From CADBRN01 sp050944685 (GTDB lineage: Bacteria; Bacillota; Clostridia; Lachnospirales; Lachnospiraceae), in assembly GCA_050944685.1 (NCBI GenBank), contig JBMNRP010000010.1:1-64000 (forward strand): a DNA stretch of 64,000 nucleotides. The letters are read 5' to 3'. The notes under the pieces are model-generated. The model was not told where the DNA came from. It was given only the letters and a program-made list of their open reading frames with translations, and did not search any database. Position numbers and translations under genes: made by a program. Of the stretch, positions 43,320 to 52,523 are shown in pieces (position 1 is the stretch's first letter; each line of letters starts with the position of its first letter).

Positions 43320-45224
43320 TCAGAGGTCCGCGATCTCTTCCCAGTGCGCGTAGAGCTTCTCAAGCCGTGCGTTGTTTTCCGCCTGTTCCTCTGAGAGCTC
43401 CTGGCATCGGACCGCGTCCGTTCCGGTCTCCGGGAGGGCAAATTCTTCGTCGATCTTCCGGTTCCGGTCTTCCAGCCTTTCGATTTCTTCTTCGGTGACG
43501 CGGATATCATTTTCCTTTTTCCGTTTGGCTGCCTGAATCTGTTTCTGCTCCTGCCAGTCCGCCTTCGATGCGGAGGTCTCTTCTGCCTGTCCGTTCTCCC
43601 CGGAAACTTTCGCGGAAAGCTCGTTTTTCTTTTCCAGATAATAATCGTAATTTCCGAGGTAGCTGGTCAGACGTCCGTCCGCAAGCTCCAGAATTCTCGT
43701 GGCAGTGCGGTTGATGAAATAGCGGTCGTGGCTGACGTACAGAATAGTCCCCGTGTATCTCACCAGCGCATCCTCCAGAATTTCCCTTGACTGCGCGTCC
43801 AGGTGGTTTGTCGGCTCATCGAGGAGGAGAAAATTCGCCTCGGAGAGCATGAGCCTGGCCAGCGCGACACGGCCCTGCTCGCCTCCGCTCAGGGTTCCGA
43901 TCGTCTGAAACACGTCATCGCCGGTAAACAGAAACGCGGCCAGTACATTGCGGATTTCCAGATTGGAGAGAGAAGGATAGTCGTCTGATATTTCTTCGAA
44001 TATCGTTTTTTCCGGATGCAGCTGCTGATGTTCCTGATCAAAGTATCCGATCCGGACCTTTGATCCGTACCGGAATCCACCCGTATCGCACGGCTCCATG
44101 TGATTGATCATTTTCAGAAGCGTCGTCTTTCCGGTCCCGTTTTTCCCGATCACGGCGACGCGTTCCCCGCGGCGGATCAGAAACGACTGGTCCGTGAACA
44201 GCGTGAGACGGTCGAAGGATTTGGAAATATGTTCAGCCGTCAGAACGTCTTTTCCGCTCTCTGTTCTGGGAGAGAGGGAGAGACGCATCTCCGCGTTCAT
44301 CGAGACGGGTTTGTCGATCCGCTCCATTTTATCCAGCATTTTTTCGCGGCTCTCTGCGCGTTTGATGGATTTTTCCCGGTTGAACTGCTTCAGCTTCCGG
44401 ATGACCTCCTCCTGATGGCGGATTTCTTCCTGCTGTTTCTGCCAGGCCAGATATTCCGCGCGGCGAACCAGCTCTTTTTTCCGGCTGAATTTCGTGTAAT
44501 TGCCCTCGTAGGAGAGAGCGGTCCCGTGCTCGATTTCGATCACCTTTGTCACGACACGGTCCAGAAAATAGCGGTCGTGGGAGACCACCAGAACCGCACC
44601 GCGAAAGCCGGAGAGATAGGACTCCAGCCAGGCGATGGAATCCAGATCCAGATGATTGGTGGGCTCGTCAAGCAGCAGCAGGTCCGGATCCTCCAGGAGA
44701 AGTTTTCCAAGGGCGACGCGCGTTTTCTGACCTCCTGAGAGCGTTGAGAGCGGCCGGCCGCGGTCGGAATCCTGAAATCCGAGTCCGCGGAATACGCCCT
44801 CCACTTCGCTTTTTGCGGCGTATCCGCCTCCGATTTCATACTGGTGAGTGAGATTCGTGTATGTGTTCATCAGTTTTTCCAGCGCTTCTCCGGACGAGGT
44901 TTTCATCTCGTTTTCCAGTTCCCGGAGACGCTTTTCCGCGTCGAAAAGATTTTTTTTGGCGGATGAGAGGGTATCGCAGATGGTTTCCTCCCCGGAGAGA
45001 TTCTGAACCTGAGCCAGATAGCCGACGGAAATATCCTTTGGTATCACGACGGAACCGGAATCCGCCGTTTCGATGCCGACGATGATTTTCATCAGAGTTG
45101 ATTTTCCGCATCCGTTCAGCCCGGTCAGGGCGGCTTTTTCTCCTTTCTCCAGATGGAGAGAGACGGATTTCAGAACCGGATCCGCACCGAAAGATTTCGC
45201 AATTTCCTGACAGGATAATATCAT
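43320..45224 (-). CDS. ABC-F family ATPase
   Basis: ABC-F proteins have two fused ATPase domains and no membrane part; they act on ribosomes, in translation control or antibiotic resistance. The 634-residue protein has Walker A motifs GLNGCGKST and GKNGTGKTT, signatures LSGGQKTRVALGKLLL and LSGGEQGRVALARLML, and two LLLDEPTNHLD Walker B motifs. A linker of charged helices joins the domains, and a C-terminal coiled coil (about 560-634) is rich in Glu, Lys and Arg. The layout resembles Uup/YdiF-type members rather than the resistance proteins, but the exact subfamily is not settled. AGGAGG precedes the ATG. Confidence 0.93.
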   Translation of the reverse strand: MILSCQEIAKSFGADPVLKSVSLHLEKGEKAALTGLNGCGKSTLMKIIVGIETADSGSVVIPKDISVGYLAQVQNLSGEETICDTLSSAKKNLFDAEKRLRELENEMKTSSGEALEKLMNTYTNLTHQYEIGGGYAAKSEVEGVFRGLGFQDSDRGRPLSTLSGGQKTRVALGKLLLEDPDLLLLDEPTNHLDLDSIAWLESYLSGFRGAVLVVSHDRYFLDRVVTKVIEIEHGTALSYEGNYTKFSRKKELVRRAEYLAWQKQQEEIRHQEEVIRKLKQFNREKSIKRAESREKMLDKMERIDKPVSMNAEMRLSLSPRTESGKDVLTAEHISKSFDRLTLFTDQSFLIRRGERVAVIGKNGTGKTTLLKMINHMEPCDTGGFRYGSKVRIGYFDQEHQQLHPEKTIFEEISDDYPSLSNLEIRNVLAAFLFTGDDVFQTIGTLSGGEQGRVALARLMLSEANFLLLDEPTNHLDAQSREILEDALVRYTGTILYVSHDRYFINRTATRILELADGRLTSYLGNYDYYLEKKNELSAKVSGENGQAEETSASKADWQEQKQIQAAKRKKENDIRVTEEEIERLEDRNRKIDEEFALPETGTDAVRCQELSEEQAENNARLEKLYAHWEEIADL

Positions 45225-45250
45225 AATGTCCTCCTGAAATAATCCGGTTT

Positions 45251-45279
45251 ATTATACCAGATCATTTGCCCATTGGCGA
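45251..45279 (-). promoter_or_regulatory. promoter of the ABC-F gene
   Basis: On the minus strand TATAAT (plus 45251-45256), a 17-base spacer and TCGCCA (plus 45274-45279) as a weaker -35. It diverges from the rex promoter. Confidence 0.6.
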
Positions 45280-45303
45280 GACCGGATGGCATAGGAAATC
45301 CAC

Positions 45304-45342
45304 TTGTTAAAAATATCAACATGTTTGTTAAGAAATCTACAA
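45304..45342 (+). promoter_or_regulatory. two tandem Rex-type operator sites upstream of rex
   Basis: The second site, TTGTTAAGAAATCTACAA (45325-45342), matches 12 of the 14 defined bases of the Rex consensus TTGTTAA-N4-TTAACAA and ends seven bases before the -35. The first, TTGTTAAAAATATCAACA (45304-45321), has a perfect left half and an imperfect right half. Their 21-base spacing puts them on the same helix face. Autoregulation by Rex is inferred. Confidence 0.7.
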
Positions 45343-45348
45343 ATCCGC

Positions 45349-45377
45349 TTGAAATCAAAACGATGCAAAGATATAAT
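45349..45377 (+). promoter_or_regulatory. near-consensus promoter of rex
   Basis: TTGAAA (45349-45354), a 17-base spacer and a perfect TATAAT (45372-45377). Confidence 0.85.
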
Positions 45378-45413
45378 AGAAAAGGCAGAACATTGCATAT
45401 GGGGGAATCTATC

Positions 45414-46097
45414 GTGAAAGAAAAAGGAATCTCAAAAGCAGTTATCAGTCGTCTGCCCCGGTACTACAGATACCTGGGCGAACTTCTCGATTCCGGTGTG
45501 GAACGAATTTCTTCCGGTGAGCTGTCAGACCGCATGAAGGTCACGGCATCTCAGATCCGGCAGGATCTCAATAATTTCGGAGGATTCGGGCAGCAGGGAT
45601 ACGGCTACAACGCCCGTGTCCTGCGCGAGGAGATCGGGAAAATTCTCGGGCTGGATAAAACCCATCCGATGATTATTATCGGCGCCGGCCATCTCGGACA
45701 GGCGCTCGGAAATTACGGATTTGACAAGAACGGCTTCAAAGTAGTCGGGGTGTTTGACATCAATCCCGAGCTGGAGGGAAAGGTCATCCGTGATGTGCGG
45801 GTTCAGATGCTCGATCAGCTTCCGGGATTTCTGAAAAGCCATGAGGTGGAGATCGCGACCCTGACGATCCCGAAGGACTCGGCGGTGAGCGTCGCCAAAA
45901 TGCTGGTGGACAATGGAATCCGGGCGATCTGGAACTTTGCTCACACCGATCTGAATCTTCTTCTTCCGGAAGATGTGGTGGTAGAAAATGTCCACCTCTC
46001 GGAAAGTCTGATGCGGCTCTCTTATAATCTGACGAATGTCGTCTCAAAGGAGGAGGACGACCTTCCGGAGGATTCCGACGGGTCGGATCAATCCTGA
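45414..46097 (+). CDS. rex: redox-sensing transcriptional repressor Rex
   Basis: Rex senses the NADH/NAD ratio and represses fermentation and redox genes when NADH is low. The 227-residue protein has an N-terminal winged helix (GISKAVISRLPRYYRYLGEL, VTASQIRQDLNNFGGFGQQGYGY) and a Rossmann domain with IIGAGHLGQALGNY and the C-terminal helix. The GTG at 45414 is preferred: GGGGGAA lies about six bases upstream and the product then starts near the conserved core. An ATG at 45399 would add five residues and has no equally placed site. An acidic tail (EEDDLPEDSDGSD) follows the core. Confidence 0.94.
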   Translation: MKEKGISKAVISRLPRYYRYLGELLDSGVERISSGELSDRMKVTASQIRQDLNNFGGFGQQGYGYNARVLREEIGKILGLDKTHPMIIIGAGHLGQALGNYGFDKNGFKVVGVFDINPELEGKVIRDVRVQMLDQLPGFLKSHEVEIATLTIPKDSAVSVAKMLVDNGIRAIWNFAHTDLNLLLPEDVVVENVHLSESLMRLSYNLTNVVSKEEDDLPEDSDGSDQS

Positions 46098-46161
46098 GGC
46101 TCCGAACATTTTTCCGGTTTCCTGCCGATAAGATCACTTATTTCAGAGAAAAGGAGACAGC

Positions 46162-47757
46162 ATGCGATATATTCTGACCGCCGGCGAGGCTGGTGCTGCG
46201 GACCGGGCCGCTTCCGGATCCGGCCTGCCTCCGATGGTTCTTATGGAACGCGCGGCGCTTTCCGTTGTGGAATGCATGGACCGCGAAAACATCCCGACCG
46301 ACCGGGTTCTGGTGGTGGCCGGCACGGGAAATAACGGAGGCGACGGGATTGCCATTGCCAGACTTCTCTTTGAGCGGGGCGAAAGACCGCTCATTTTGCT
46401 GTCCGGCTCCCGTGAAAAAATGAGCGGGCAGACCCGAAATCAGATGGAAATACTGTCCCTGTATCATCCGGTGTTTACGGACCACATTCCGGAGGACCGG
46501 ACAGTTATCGTGGACGCGCTCTTCGGAACCGGACTTCACAGGCCGATCGAGGGCGAGCGTGCCGCTCTTGTGGATGCGATCAACCGCAGCCGTGCGTATA
46601 AGATCGCCGTAGACATCCCCTCGGGGATCCATTCCGACACCGGAAAGGTGTGCGGGACGGCTGTGCGCGCCGACATGACGGTGACATTCTCTTTCGCGAA
46701 GAGGGGCCATTACTTTTATCCCGGCTCCCTTTTCTCGGGAGTCCTGAAAATTATGCCCATCGGGATTACGCCCGTTCACGCCTGTGCCTGCGGCGCAAAG
46801 ACCGTTTCGATAAACCAGGAGGATCTGAAATGCCTGCCGGTCCGGGACGAGAGCGGGAACAAGGGAACTTTCGGGAAGGTGCTGGTGATCGCCGGCTCCC
46901 GCGATATCTTCGGGGCCGCCTTTCTCGCGGCAAAAGCCGCGCTGAAGACCGGGGTCGGAATGGTGAAGGTGTTTACGGATGAAAATAACCGCGTGTCTCT
47001 CGCCGCATCCCTCCCGGAAGCGCTCATGTCTTTTTACAGGGAATCCGAACCGGAAAGTGCGGTTCTTTCACGCCTCTCTTCGGATCTTGACTGGGCGGAT
47101 ACGGTCCTTGTCGGGCCGGGGATCGGAAAGAGCAGAACGGCGCAGGCGATCCTTCTTTATCTTCTGCAGAACTGGCGGAAGAATCTGGTAATGGACGCCG
47201 ACGCGCTGAATCTTATGGCGGGGCATCGGGGAATGTGGCATTTTCCGGACACCGGAAGGGTAATCATTACTCCGCACATCATGGAGATGAGCCGGCTGTG
47301 CGGCTTCTCTGCGGAGAAGATCAAGGAAGATCCGGCGGGAACCGCCGCCGCCTTCGCATCGGAGCACCGCGTGGTCTGTGTCCTGAAAGACGCGACGACG
47401 GTCACTGCCTCCCCGGACGGAAGAGTTTTTCTGAATACATCGGGCAACAGCGCACTCGCAACGGCGGGAAGCGGGGACGTCCTCTCCGGAATAGCTGCCG
47501 GATTGTTTACCTGGATTTCCCGCGGGCAGGACGCGTCAGTACGGATGGAATCCGCATCGGAAGACGACAGCGCGGAGATGCTGCCGGCCGAATCGTTTCT
47601 TTCGTTCCGGCGTCTCTGCAGGGAAAACCAGGCGGCAGCATCGGCCGCTCTGGCGGTTTACCTCCACGGCCTCTGCGGAGAGAAGGCCGCCGAATCCGCC
47701 TCCCGGGCGTCCGTCACGGCGTCGGAAATCATTGATTTTCTGCATTTTTTCCTGTAG
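46162..47757 (+). CDS. nnr: bifunctional NAD(P)H-hydrate epimerase / ADP-dependent dehydratase
   Basis: Nnr repairs damaged NADH and NADPH hydrates: the N-terminal YjeF domain epimerises NAD(P)HX and the C-terminal kinase-like domain dehydrates it using ADP. The 531-residue protein contains VAGTGNNGGDGIAIARLL, VDALFGTGLHRPIEGE and VDIPSGIHSDTG (epimerase), then LVIAGSRDIFGAAFLAAKAA, VLVGPGIGKS, MDADALN and SGNSALATAGSGDVLSG (dehydratase). A non-conserved insert of about 35 residues near the C-terminus, before QAAASAALAVYLHGLCGE, makes it slightly longer than usual. AAAGGAGA precedes the ATG. Confidence 0.95.
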   Translation: MRYILTAGEAGAADRAASGSGLPPMVLMERAALSVVECMDRENIPTDRVLVVAGTGNNGGDGIAIARLLFERGERPLILLSGSREKMSGQTRNQMEILSLYHPVFTDHIPEDRTVIVDALFGTGLHRPIEGERAALVDAINRSRAYKIAVDIPSGIHSDTGKVCGTAVRADMTVTFSFAKRGHYFYPGSLFSGVLKIMPIGITPVHACACGAKTVSINQEDLKCLPVRDESGNKGTFGKVLVIAGSRDIFGAAFLAAKAALKTGVGMVKVFTDENNRVSLAASLPEALMSFYRESEPESAVLSRLSSDLDWADTVLVGPGIGKSRTAQAILLYLLQNWRKNLVMDADALNLMAGHRGMWHFPDTGRVIITPHIMEMSRLCGFSAEKIKEDPAGTAAAFASEHRVVCVLKDATTVTASPDGRVFLNTSGNSALATAGSGDVLSGIAAGLFTWISRGQDASVRMESASEDDSAEMLPAESFLSFRRLCRENQAAASAALAVYLHGLCGEKAAESASRASVTASEIIDFLHFFL

Positions 47758-47777
47758 AATGGGGGTCCTGCGTTTCC

Positions 47778-47806
47778 TTGACTTATAGGAACCGTGGTGC
47801 TATATT
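47778..47806 (+). promoter_or_regulatory. promoter of yebC
   Basis: TTGACT (47778-47783), a 17-base spacer and TATATT (47801-47806), in the 82-base gap after nnr. Confidence 0.8.
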
Positions 47807-47839
47807 TTTTTCAGAACTATAGAAAGTGAGAGTTTTAAT

Positions 47840-48568
47840 ATGTCCGGACATTCAAAGTTTGCCAACATCAAACACAAAAAGGAGCGCAACGACGCAAAAA
47901 AGGGGAAGATTTTCACGATTATCGGCCGTGAAATCGTAATCGCCGTGAAAGAAGGCGGACCGGATCCCGCCAACAACAGCAAGCTCCGTGATGTTATTGC
48001 CAAGGCAAAAGCGGCCAATATGCCGAACGACACGATCGAGAGAGGAATCAAGAAAGCCGCCGGGGATCAGAACGCCGATAATTATGAGAGAATCACTTAC
48101 GAGGGCTACGGCCCCGGAGGAATCGCAATTATCGTTCAGACACTGACGGATAACAAGAACCGGACGGCAGCGGACGTCAGAAGCGCTTTTTCCAAAGGAA
48201 ACGGAAACATCGGAACGCCGGGGTGCGTCTCGTTCATGTTTGATGAAAAGGGTCAGATCATTATCGCAAAGGAGGACTGCGAGATCCCCGCGGATGACCT
48301 GATGATGATGGCACTGGACGCCGGTGCGGAGGATTTTCAGGAAGAGGATGACTGCTATATTATTCTCACTTCTCCGGACGACTTTTCCAGTGTCCGGGAA
48401 GCTCTGGAGAAGGAAAACATTCCCATGGCTGAGGCGGATATCTCCATGATTCCTCAGACAAAGGTCGCGCTGGATGACGAGGGAATGCTGGCAAATCTTC
48501 AGCGCACGCTGGATCTTCTGGATGACAGCGATGATGTGCAGAATGTCTACACGAATCTCGACGAATAA
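47840..48568 (+). CDS. yebC: YebC/TACO1-family protein
   Basis: The 242-residue protein has the family start MSGHSKFANIKHKKERNDAKKGK, then IGREIVIAVKEGGPDPANN, YEGYGPGGIAIIVQTLTDNKNRT and GCVSFMFDEKG. YebC members have long been called transcriptional regulators; more recent work links them to translation of difficult proline-rich stretches. Which applies here cannot be seen from sequence, though the Thr-Pro tails of two proteins in this window make the translation role worth bearing in mind. It has its own promoter. Confidence 0.95.
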   Translation: MSGHSKFANIKHKKERNDAKKGKIFTIIGREIVIAVKEGGPDPANNSKLRDVIAKAKAANMPNDTIERGIKKAAGDQNADNYERITYEGYGPGGIAIIVQTLTDNKNRTAADVRSAFSKGNGNIGTPGCVSFMFDEKGQIIIAKEDCEIPADDLMMMALDAGAEDFQEEDDCYIILTSPDDFSSVREALEKENIPMAEADISMIPQTKVALDDEGMLANLQRTLDLLDDSDDVQNVYTNLDE

Positions 48569-48616
48569 TGGATAAATCCTGGTTCCGTTCATCCGTTGCC
48601 GGGGGGAATTGAGACA

Positions 48617-49486
48617 ATGCACATAGTACAGGTATTGATTACAGGACTGATTGCGGGGCTGACCGCTTTTCTGCCGCTCTCAAGTGCGGGAGCAGCAGTT
48701 GTGGCCAGCCGCGTTTTGGGATTTCAGATAGATCACCGGCTTTATATGATGATCCTTCTGGGGATTTTTCTCTCCGCTCTTTCCTTCAGCTTTTTTGACG
48801 TGGTTCGTCTGATCTCGTCTCTGGTCGGAATTTTCCGTGATCTGTTTTCCAATCTGAAGATCTTCTTCAATACAAGACACGGGAAGCGCGCCTACGGCTA
48901 CCGCCGGATCCTGAACGGCAATTACCGGAGCCTTCTTCTGATGCTCTGTGTTGCCATGATTCCGTGCATGCTGATCGGCGCGGTGATCCGCCCCATCGTC
49001 CGTGTGTCTTTCGAAAATATCCTGGTTGTTGCGGCTGGATTTTTCGTGACGGCGCTGGTTCTGATGGTTTCTTCCTATATGTCCGGAGCCGATAAGACTC
49101 CGAAAAAGATGAAAGTGACGGACGGACTGATTATCGGACTGTTTGACGGATTTTCTTTTATTGCCGGCATTTCCAGAACGGCGGCGACCGCAAGCGCCTG
49201 CTATCTTTCCGGAGTTTCGATGAAAGCGGTCCGGAAGTTTTCTATATTGATGGTAATGATCCTGTCGGGACTGATGATGCTTCACGGACCGTGGTCACCG
49301 CAGTTTGCCAACCAGGTCCCGAGCGGCCCGCTTCCCTGTGTGGTGGCGCTGCTGGCTTCATTTGCGGGAGGATACCTGATGATCCGCCGGTCCGGGAAAT
49401 TCCTGAAGAAGAATAACAGCCGCCGGGTCGCCGTATGGAACGCCGCGGCGGGGATTTTTTCGATTGTCATTTATCTGGTTTTCTGA
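48617..49486 (+). CDS. UppP (BacA)-family membrane protein lacking the catalytic glutamates
   Basis: UppP removes phosphate from undecaprenyl pyrophosphate to recycle the cell-wall lipid carrier. This 289-residue protein has the family layout with about eight membrane helices and both signature regions, but the first is eroded. GLTAFLPLSSAG stands where active enzymes have EGLTEFLPxSSTGH, so both essential Glu are Ala (residues 13 and 17) and the catalytic His is Ala (26). The second motif reads AGISRTAATAS with Arg187 kept in place of PGxSRSGAT. Hydrophobicity and length are preserved, so it is not a decaying gene; a non-catalytic transporter-like or regulatory role is possible. The ATG at 48617 follows GGGGGGAATTGAGACA. 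A functional UppP must be encoded elsewhere. Confidence 0.82.
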   Translation: MHIVQVLITGLIAGLTAFLPLSSAGAAVVASRVLGFQIDHRLYMMILLGIFLSALSFSFFDVVRLISSLVGIFRDLFSNLKIFFNTRHGKRAYGYRRILNGNYRSLLLMLCVAMIPCMLIGAVIRPIVRVSFENILVVAAGFFVTALVLMVSSYMSGADKTPKKMKVTDGLIIGLFDGFSFIAGISRTAATASACYLSGVSMKAVRKFSILMVMILSGLMMLHGPWSPQFANQVPSGPLPCVVALLASFAGGYLMIRRSGKFLKKNNSRRVAVWNAAAGIFSIVIYLVF

Positions 49487-49551
49487 TTTTCCGTATCGGA
49501 TGGAAGGAGAACCTGTCAGTTTTTTTGGAGTATAAAATAAGGGGATAAACA

Positions 49552-52509
49552 TTGGCCAGACAGAACGCGCGGGCGGGGAGCCCGCGAAGCAGCGGCGCCC
49601 GGAGCGGCGCGTCGCAGGGAAAAAGAGCGGCCCGGGCAGGCAGCCGCGGGAATCGTTCCAATACCGCAGGAAACAGAAAAAACAGCGGTACCGGGAGGAG
49701 CGGTGCCGGAAGGAGCCGGGCGGCTGCAAAAAGCCGGAAGCCGGATACCGAGGACAGCAGGATCGGGCAGGAAATTTTATTTCTGGTCGTTCTTGCCTTT
49801 TCGATCCTGCTTTTTCTGAGCAATTTCGGACTCAGCGCCGATTTCGGAGTGATGATCTCGTCGTTTTTCTTCGGACTCTTCGGTCTGATGGAATACGTTT
49901 TTCCGGTCCTTCTGTTTTTCGGATTTATCTTTGTACTTTCGAATAAAGGAAACCCAAGGCTTCCCCGAAAAATGACGGGAGCTGTGGGCTTGTTTTTGTT
50001 TATCTGCGCTTTTTTCCAGCTGCTGATCATGCAGTATGACCGGCACACCAGAATCGTGGATCTTTATGTGGACTGTGCCCGGGACAGAAGCGGAGGCGGC
50101 CTCGCCGGCGGAATTCTTGTCCAGTTTTTCGGAAATCTGTTCGGATCGGTCGGCGCCTACGTCTGTGTTCTGACCGGTATGGTGATCTTTTCGATTATTA
50201 TGACGCAGGAACCTCTCCTGAGACTGATGAAAAGCCACAGCGAGCAGGCTTACCGCAGGGCAAAGGAAAACCGCGAAAACCGCAGAATGGAAAAAGCGGA
50301 GAGCCGGGACACCTCCCGGCGCCGCCGCGGAGGGTGGTTCCGCGATGCGGATGAAGACGAATCGGATTCCGAAGAAGAGATTGATCTGGGTCCGGCAGGG
50401 GATCTGAATGTTCCCCCGGCCGAATCCGGAGGATCGGAAGAAGTCCGTCCGGATTCCGAATCCGATTTTGAGCGGGGCGTCCGTTATACCGGGAAAAAGC
50501 GAAAAAACGCCGTTTCCTCCGGCAAGAGCAATGTTTTCAATATCTGGCCGGATCTGAAAAAGAAGCAGGAGAGTGAGAGCACCCTCGCGGGTGAGGATTT
50601 CACCGGGGAAGATGTTCCGGCGGAGAATTCTTCGGAAAATACGTTACGGATCCACGGAGCATTTGAAGACGACGATGAGCCGGCTGTCCGTGAGGAAGAT
50701 TCCATGCCTGCCGCCGATGCGGATGAGGCTCCTTCGAACGGGACGGTGCCTTCGGGTGCTTTCTCCTCCGGGAAGGACGGTGCTTCCGCAAAGTCCGGAA
50801 GGAAAATAGCTTCCGCTTCGGGTATTTCCGAAAAAAGCGACGCCCTGCGCAGAGCGCTCGAGAGTGCCCGCGGGTCTTCCCCGCATAAGGCGAAGAGCCG
50901 GGCTCTTTCCTCCGGGAAAAATTCCGGTTCCGTTCCGGCTTCACAGGACCAGGCATTAAAGGACGCAAAGGAGAAAAACACATCCGTAAGGAAGGCCGCA
51001 TCCGGCGGCGCTTCTTCCGATGACTATGAATTTCCGCCTCTCTCTCTGATGAAAGCCCCGTCCCCGGCGAAGACCAGTCAGGCGGACCTGAAGAGCGAGC
51101 TTCAGCAGACGGCGGACAAGCTTCAGCAGACGCTGCACGAGTTCGGCGTTGAGGTTCAGGTGACGGATGTAAGCTGCGGCCCCACGGTGACTCGCTATGA
51201 GCTGCATCCGGAGCATGGCGTGAAGGTCAGCCGGATCACGAGCCTTCAGGACGATATCAAACTGAGCCTTGCGGCAGCCGATATCCGCATCGAAGCTCCG
51301 ATTCCGGGCAAGGCCGCAGTCGGAGTAGAGGTTCCGAATAAATCCAACAGCACCGTGATGCTGCGGGAGCTTCTGGAGTCCAGAAATTTCCGCCAGAGCA
51401 GGGCAAAAATTCCTTTTGCGGTAGGAAAGGATATCGGAGGGAAGGTTGTTGTCTCCGATATCGCAAAGATGCCGCATCTTCTGATCGCCGGCGCAACCGG
51501 ATCGGGAAAATCCGTCTGCATCAACACGCTGATTGTGAGTATTCTCTACCGGTGCAACCCGGAAGATGTGAAATTCATCATGATCGACCCGAAGATGGTG
51601 GAGCTTTCCGTCTACAACGGAATTCCGCATCTCTATATCCCGGTCGTCACGGACCCGAAAAAAGCCGCAGGAGCCCTGAACTGGGCGGTTTCCGAGATGA
51701 CAGACCGCTACAGCCGCTTCGCTGAACTCGGTGTTCGTGAGATTGACGGGTATAACGCGAAAATCAAAGAGCTTCCCGAGCCGGAGGACGGTTCGGAAAA
51801 ACCGAAGAAGATGCCCCGAATCGTCATCATCGTCGATGAGCTTGCCGACCTGATGATGGTCGCGCAGCACGAGGTCGAGGATGCGATCGTCCGTCTCTCC
51901 CAGCTGGCCCGCGCCGCGGGAATTCATCTGGTGATTGCGACACAGCGTCCCTCGGTCAATGTTATCACGGGACTGATCAAGGCGAACATGCCCTCCCGGA
52001 TCGCGCTTGCCGTGACCTCCGGCGTAGATTCGAGAACTATCCTGGACAGGGTAGGAGCGGAAAAGCTCCTCGGGAAAGGGGATATGCTATTCCACCCGCT
52101 CGGCTACCAGAATCCGGTCCGCGTGCAGGGAGCTTTTGTCTCGGACGATGAGATTTCCGCCATCGTGTCCTTCCTCACGGAGAAGAACGAACCGTCCGGG
52201 TATGACACGGAGGTGGAGCAGAAAATCAATGAATCCGCCGTTTCCGGTGAGTCTTCTGTCACCGGGGGCGGGGAAAAACCGTCGACGGATGTCTATTTTG
52301 AACGGGCGGGCAGGCTGATCATCGAGAAAGACAGAGCTTCGATCGGCATGCTTCAGCGCGCTTTCAAGATCGGATTCAACCGGGCTGCCCGCATTATGGA
52401 TCAGCTCTGCGACGCGGGCGTCGTCGGAGAAGAGGAGGGGACGAAACCCCGCCGGATTCTGATGACAATGGCGGATTTCCAGAACTATGTGAACACGCAT
52501 GAACCGTAA
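49552..52509 (+). CDS. ftsK: DNA translocase FtsK/SpoIIIE
   Basis: FtsK pumps chromosomal DNA through the closing division septum. The 985-residue protein begins with a basic Gly/Arg/Ser-rich stretch (1-70), then four membrane helices (about 78-205), a low-complexity linker of about 290 residues rich in Ser, Glu, Asp and Arg (about 215-500), and the motor. The motor has SCGPTVTRYELHPEHGVKV (alpha domain), Walker A GATGSGKSV with Lys653, Walker B IVIIVDELADLMM, and RPSVNVITGLIKAN. A C-terminal winged-helix gamma domain (about 915-985) has the KOPS-reader sequence ASIGMLQRAFKIGFNRAARIMDQL. Translation starts at TTG 49552 after a GGGG site. Confidence 0.95.
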   Translation: MARQNARAGSPRSSGARSGASQGKRAARAGSRGNRSNTAGNRKNSGTGRSGAGRSRAAAKSRKPDTEDSRIGQEILFLVVLAFSILLFLSNFGLSADFGVMISSFFFGLFGLMEYVFPVLLFFGFIFVLSNKGNPRLPRKMTGAVGLFLFICAFFQLLIMQYDRHTRIVDLYVDCARDRSGGGLAGGILVQFFGNLFGSVGAYVCVLTGMVIFSIIMTQEPLLRLMKSHSEQAYRRAKENRENRRMEKAESRDTSRRRRGGWFRDADEDESDSEEEIDLGPAGDLNVPPAESGGSEEVRPDSESDFERGVRYTGKKRKNAVSSGKSNVFNIWPDLKKKQESESTLAGEDFTGEDVPAENSSENTLRIHGAFEDDDEPAVREEDSMPAADADEAPSNGTVPSGAFSSGKDGASAKSGRKIASASGISEKSDALRRALESARGSSPHKAKSRALSSGKNSGSVPASQDQALKDAKEKNTSVRKAASGGASSDDYEFPPLSLMKAPSPAKTSQADLKSELQQTADKLQQTLHEFGVEVQVTDVSCGPTVTRYELHPEHGVKVSRITSLQDDIKLSLAAADIRIEAPIPGKAAVGVEVPNKSNSTVMLRELLESRNFRQSRAKIPFAVGKDIGGKVVVSDIAKMPHLLIAGATGSGKSVCINTLIVSILYRCNPEDVKFIMIDPKMVELSVYNGIPHLYIPVVTDPKKAAGALNWAVSEMTDRYSRFAELGVREIDGYNAKIKELPEPEDGSEKPKKMPRIVIIVDELADLMMVAQHEVEDAIVRLSQLARAAGIHLVIATQRPSVNVITGLIKANMPSRIALAVTSGVDSRTILDRVGAEKLLGKGDMLFHPLGYQNPVRVQGAFVSDDEISAIVSFLTEKNEPSGYDTEVEQKINESAVSGESSVTGGGEKPSTDVYFERAGRLIIEKDRASIGMLQRAFKIGFNRAARIMDQLCDAGVVGEEEGTKPRRILMTMADFQNYVNTHEP

Positions 52510-52523
52510 GGGCGGAGGATGCT

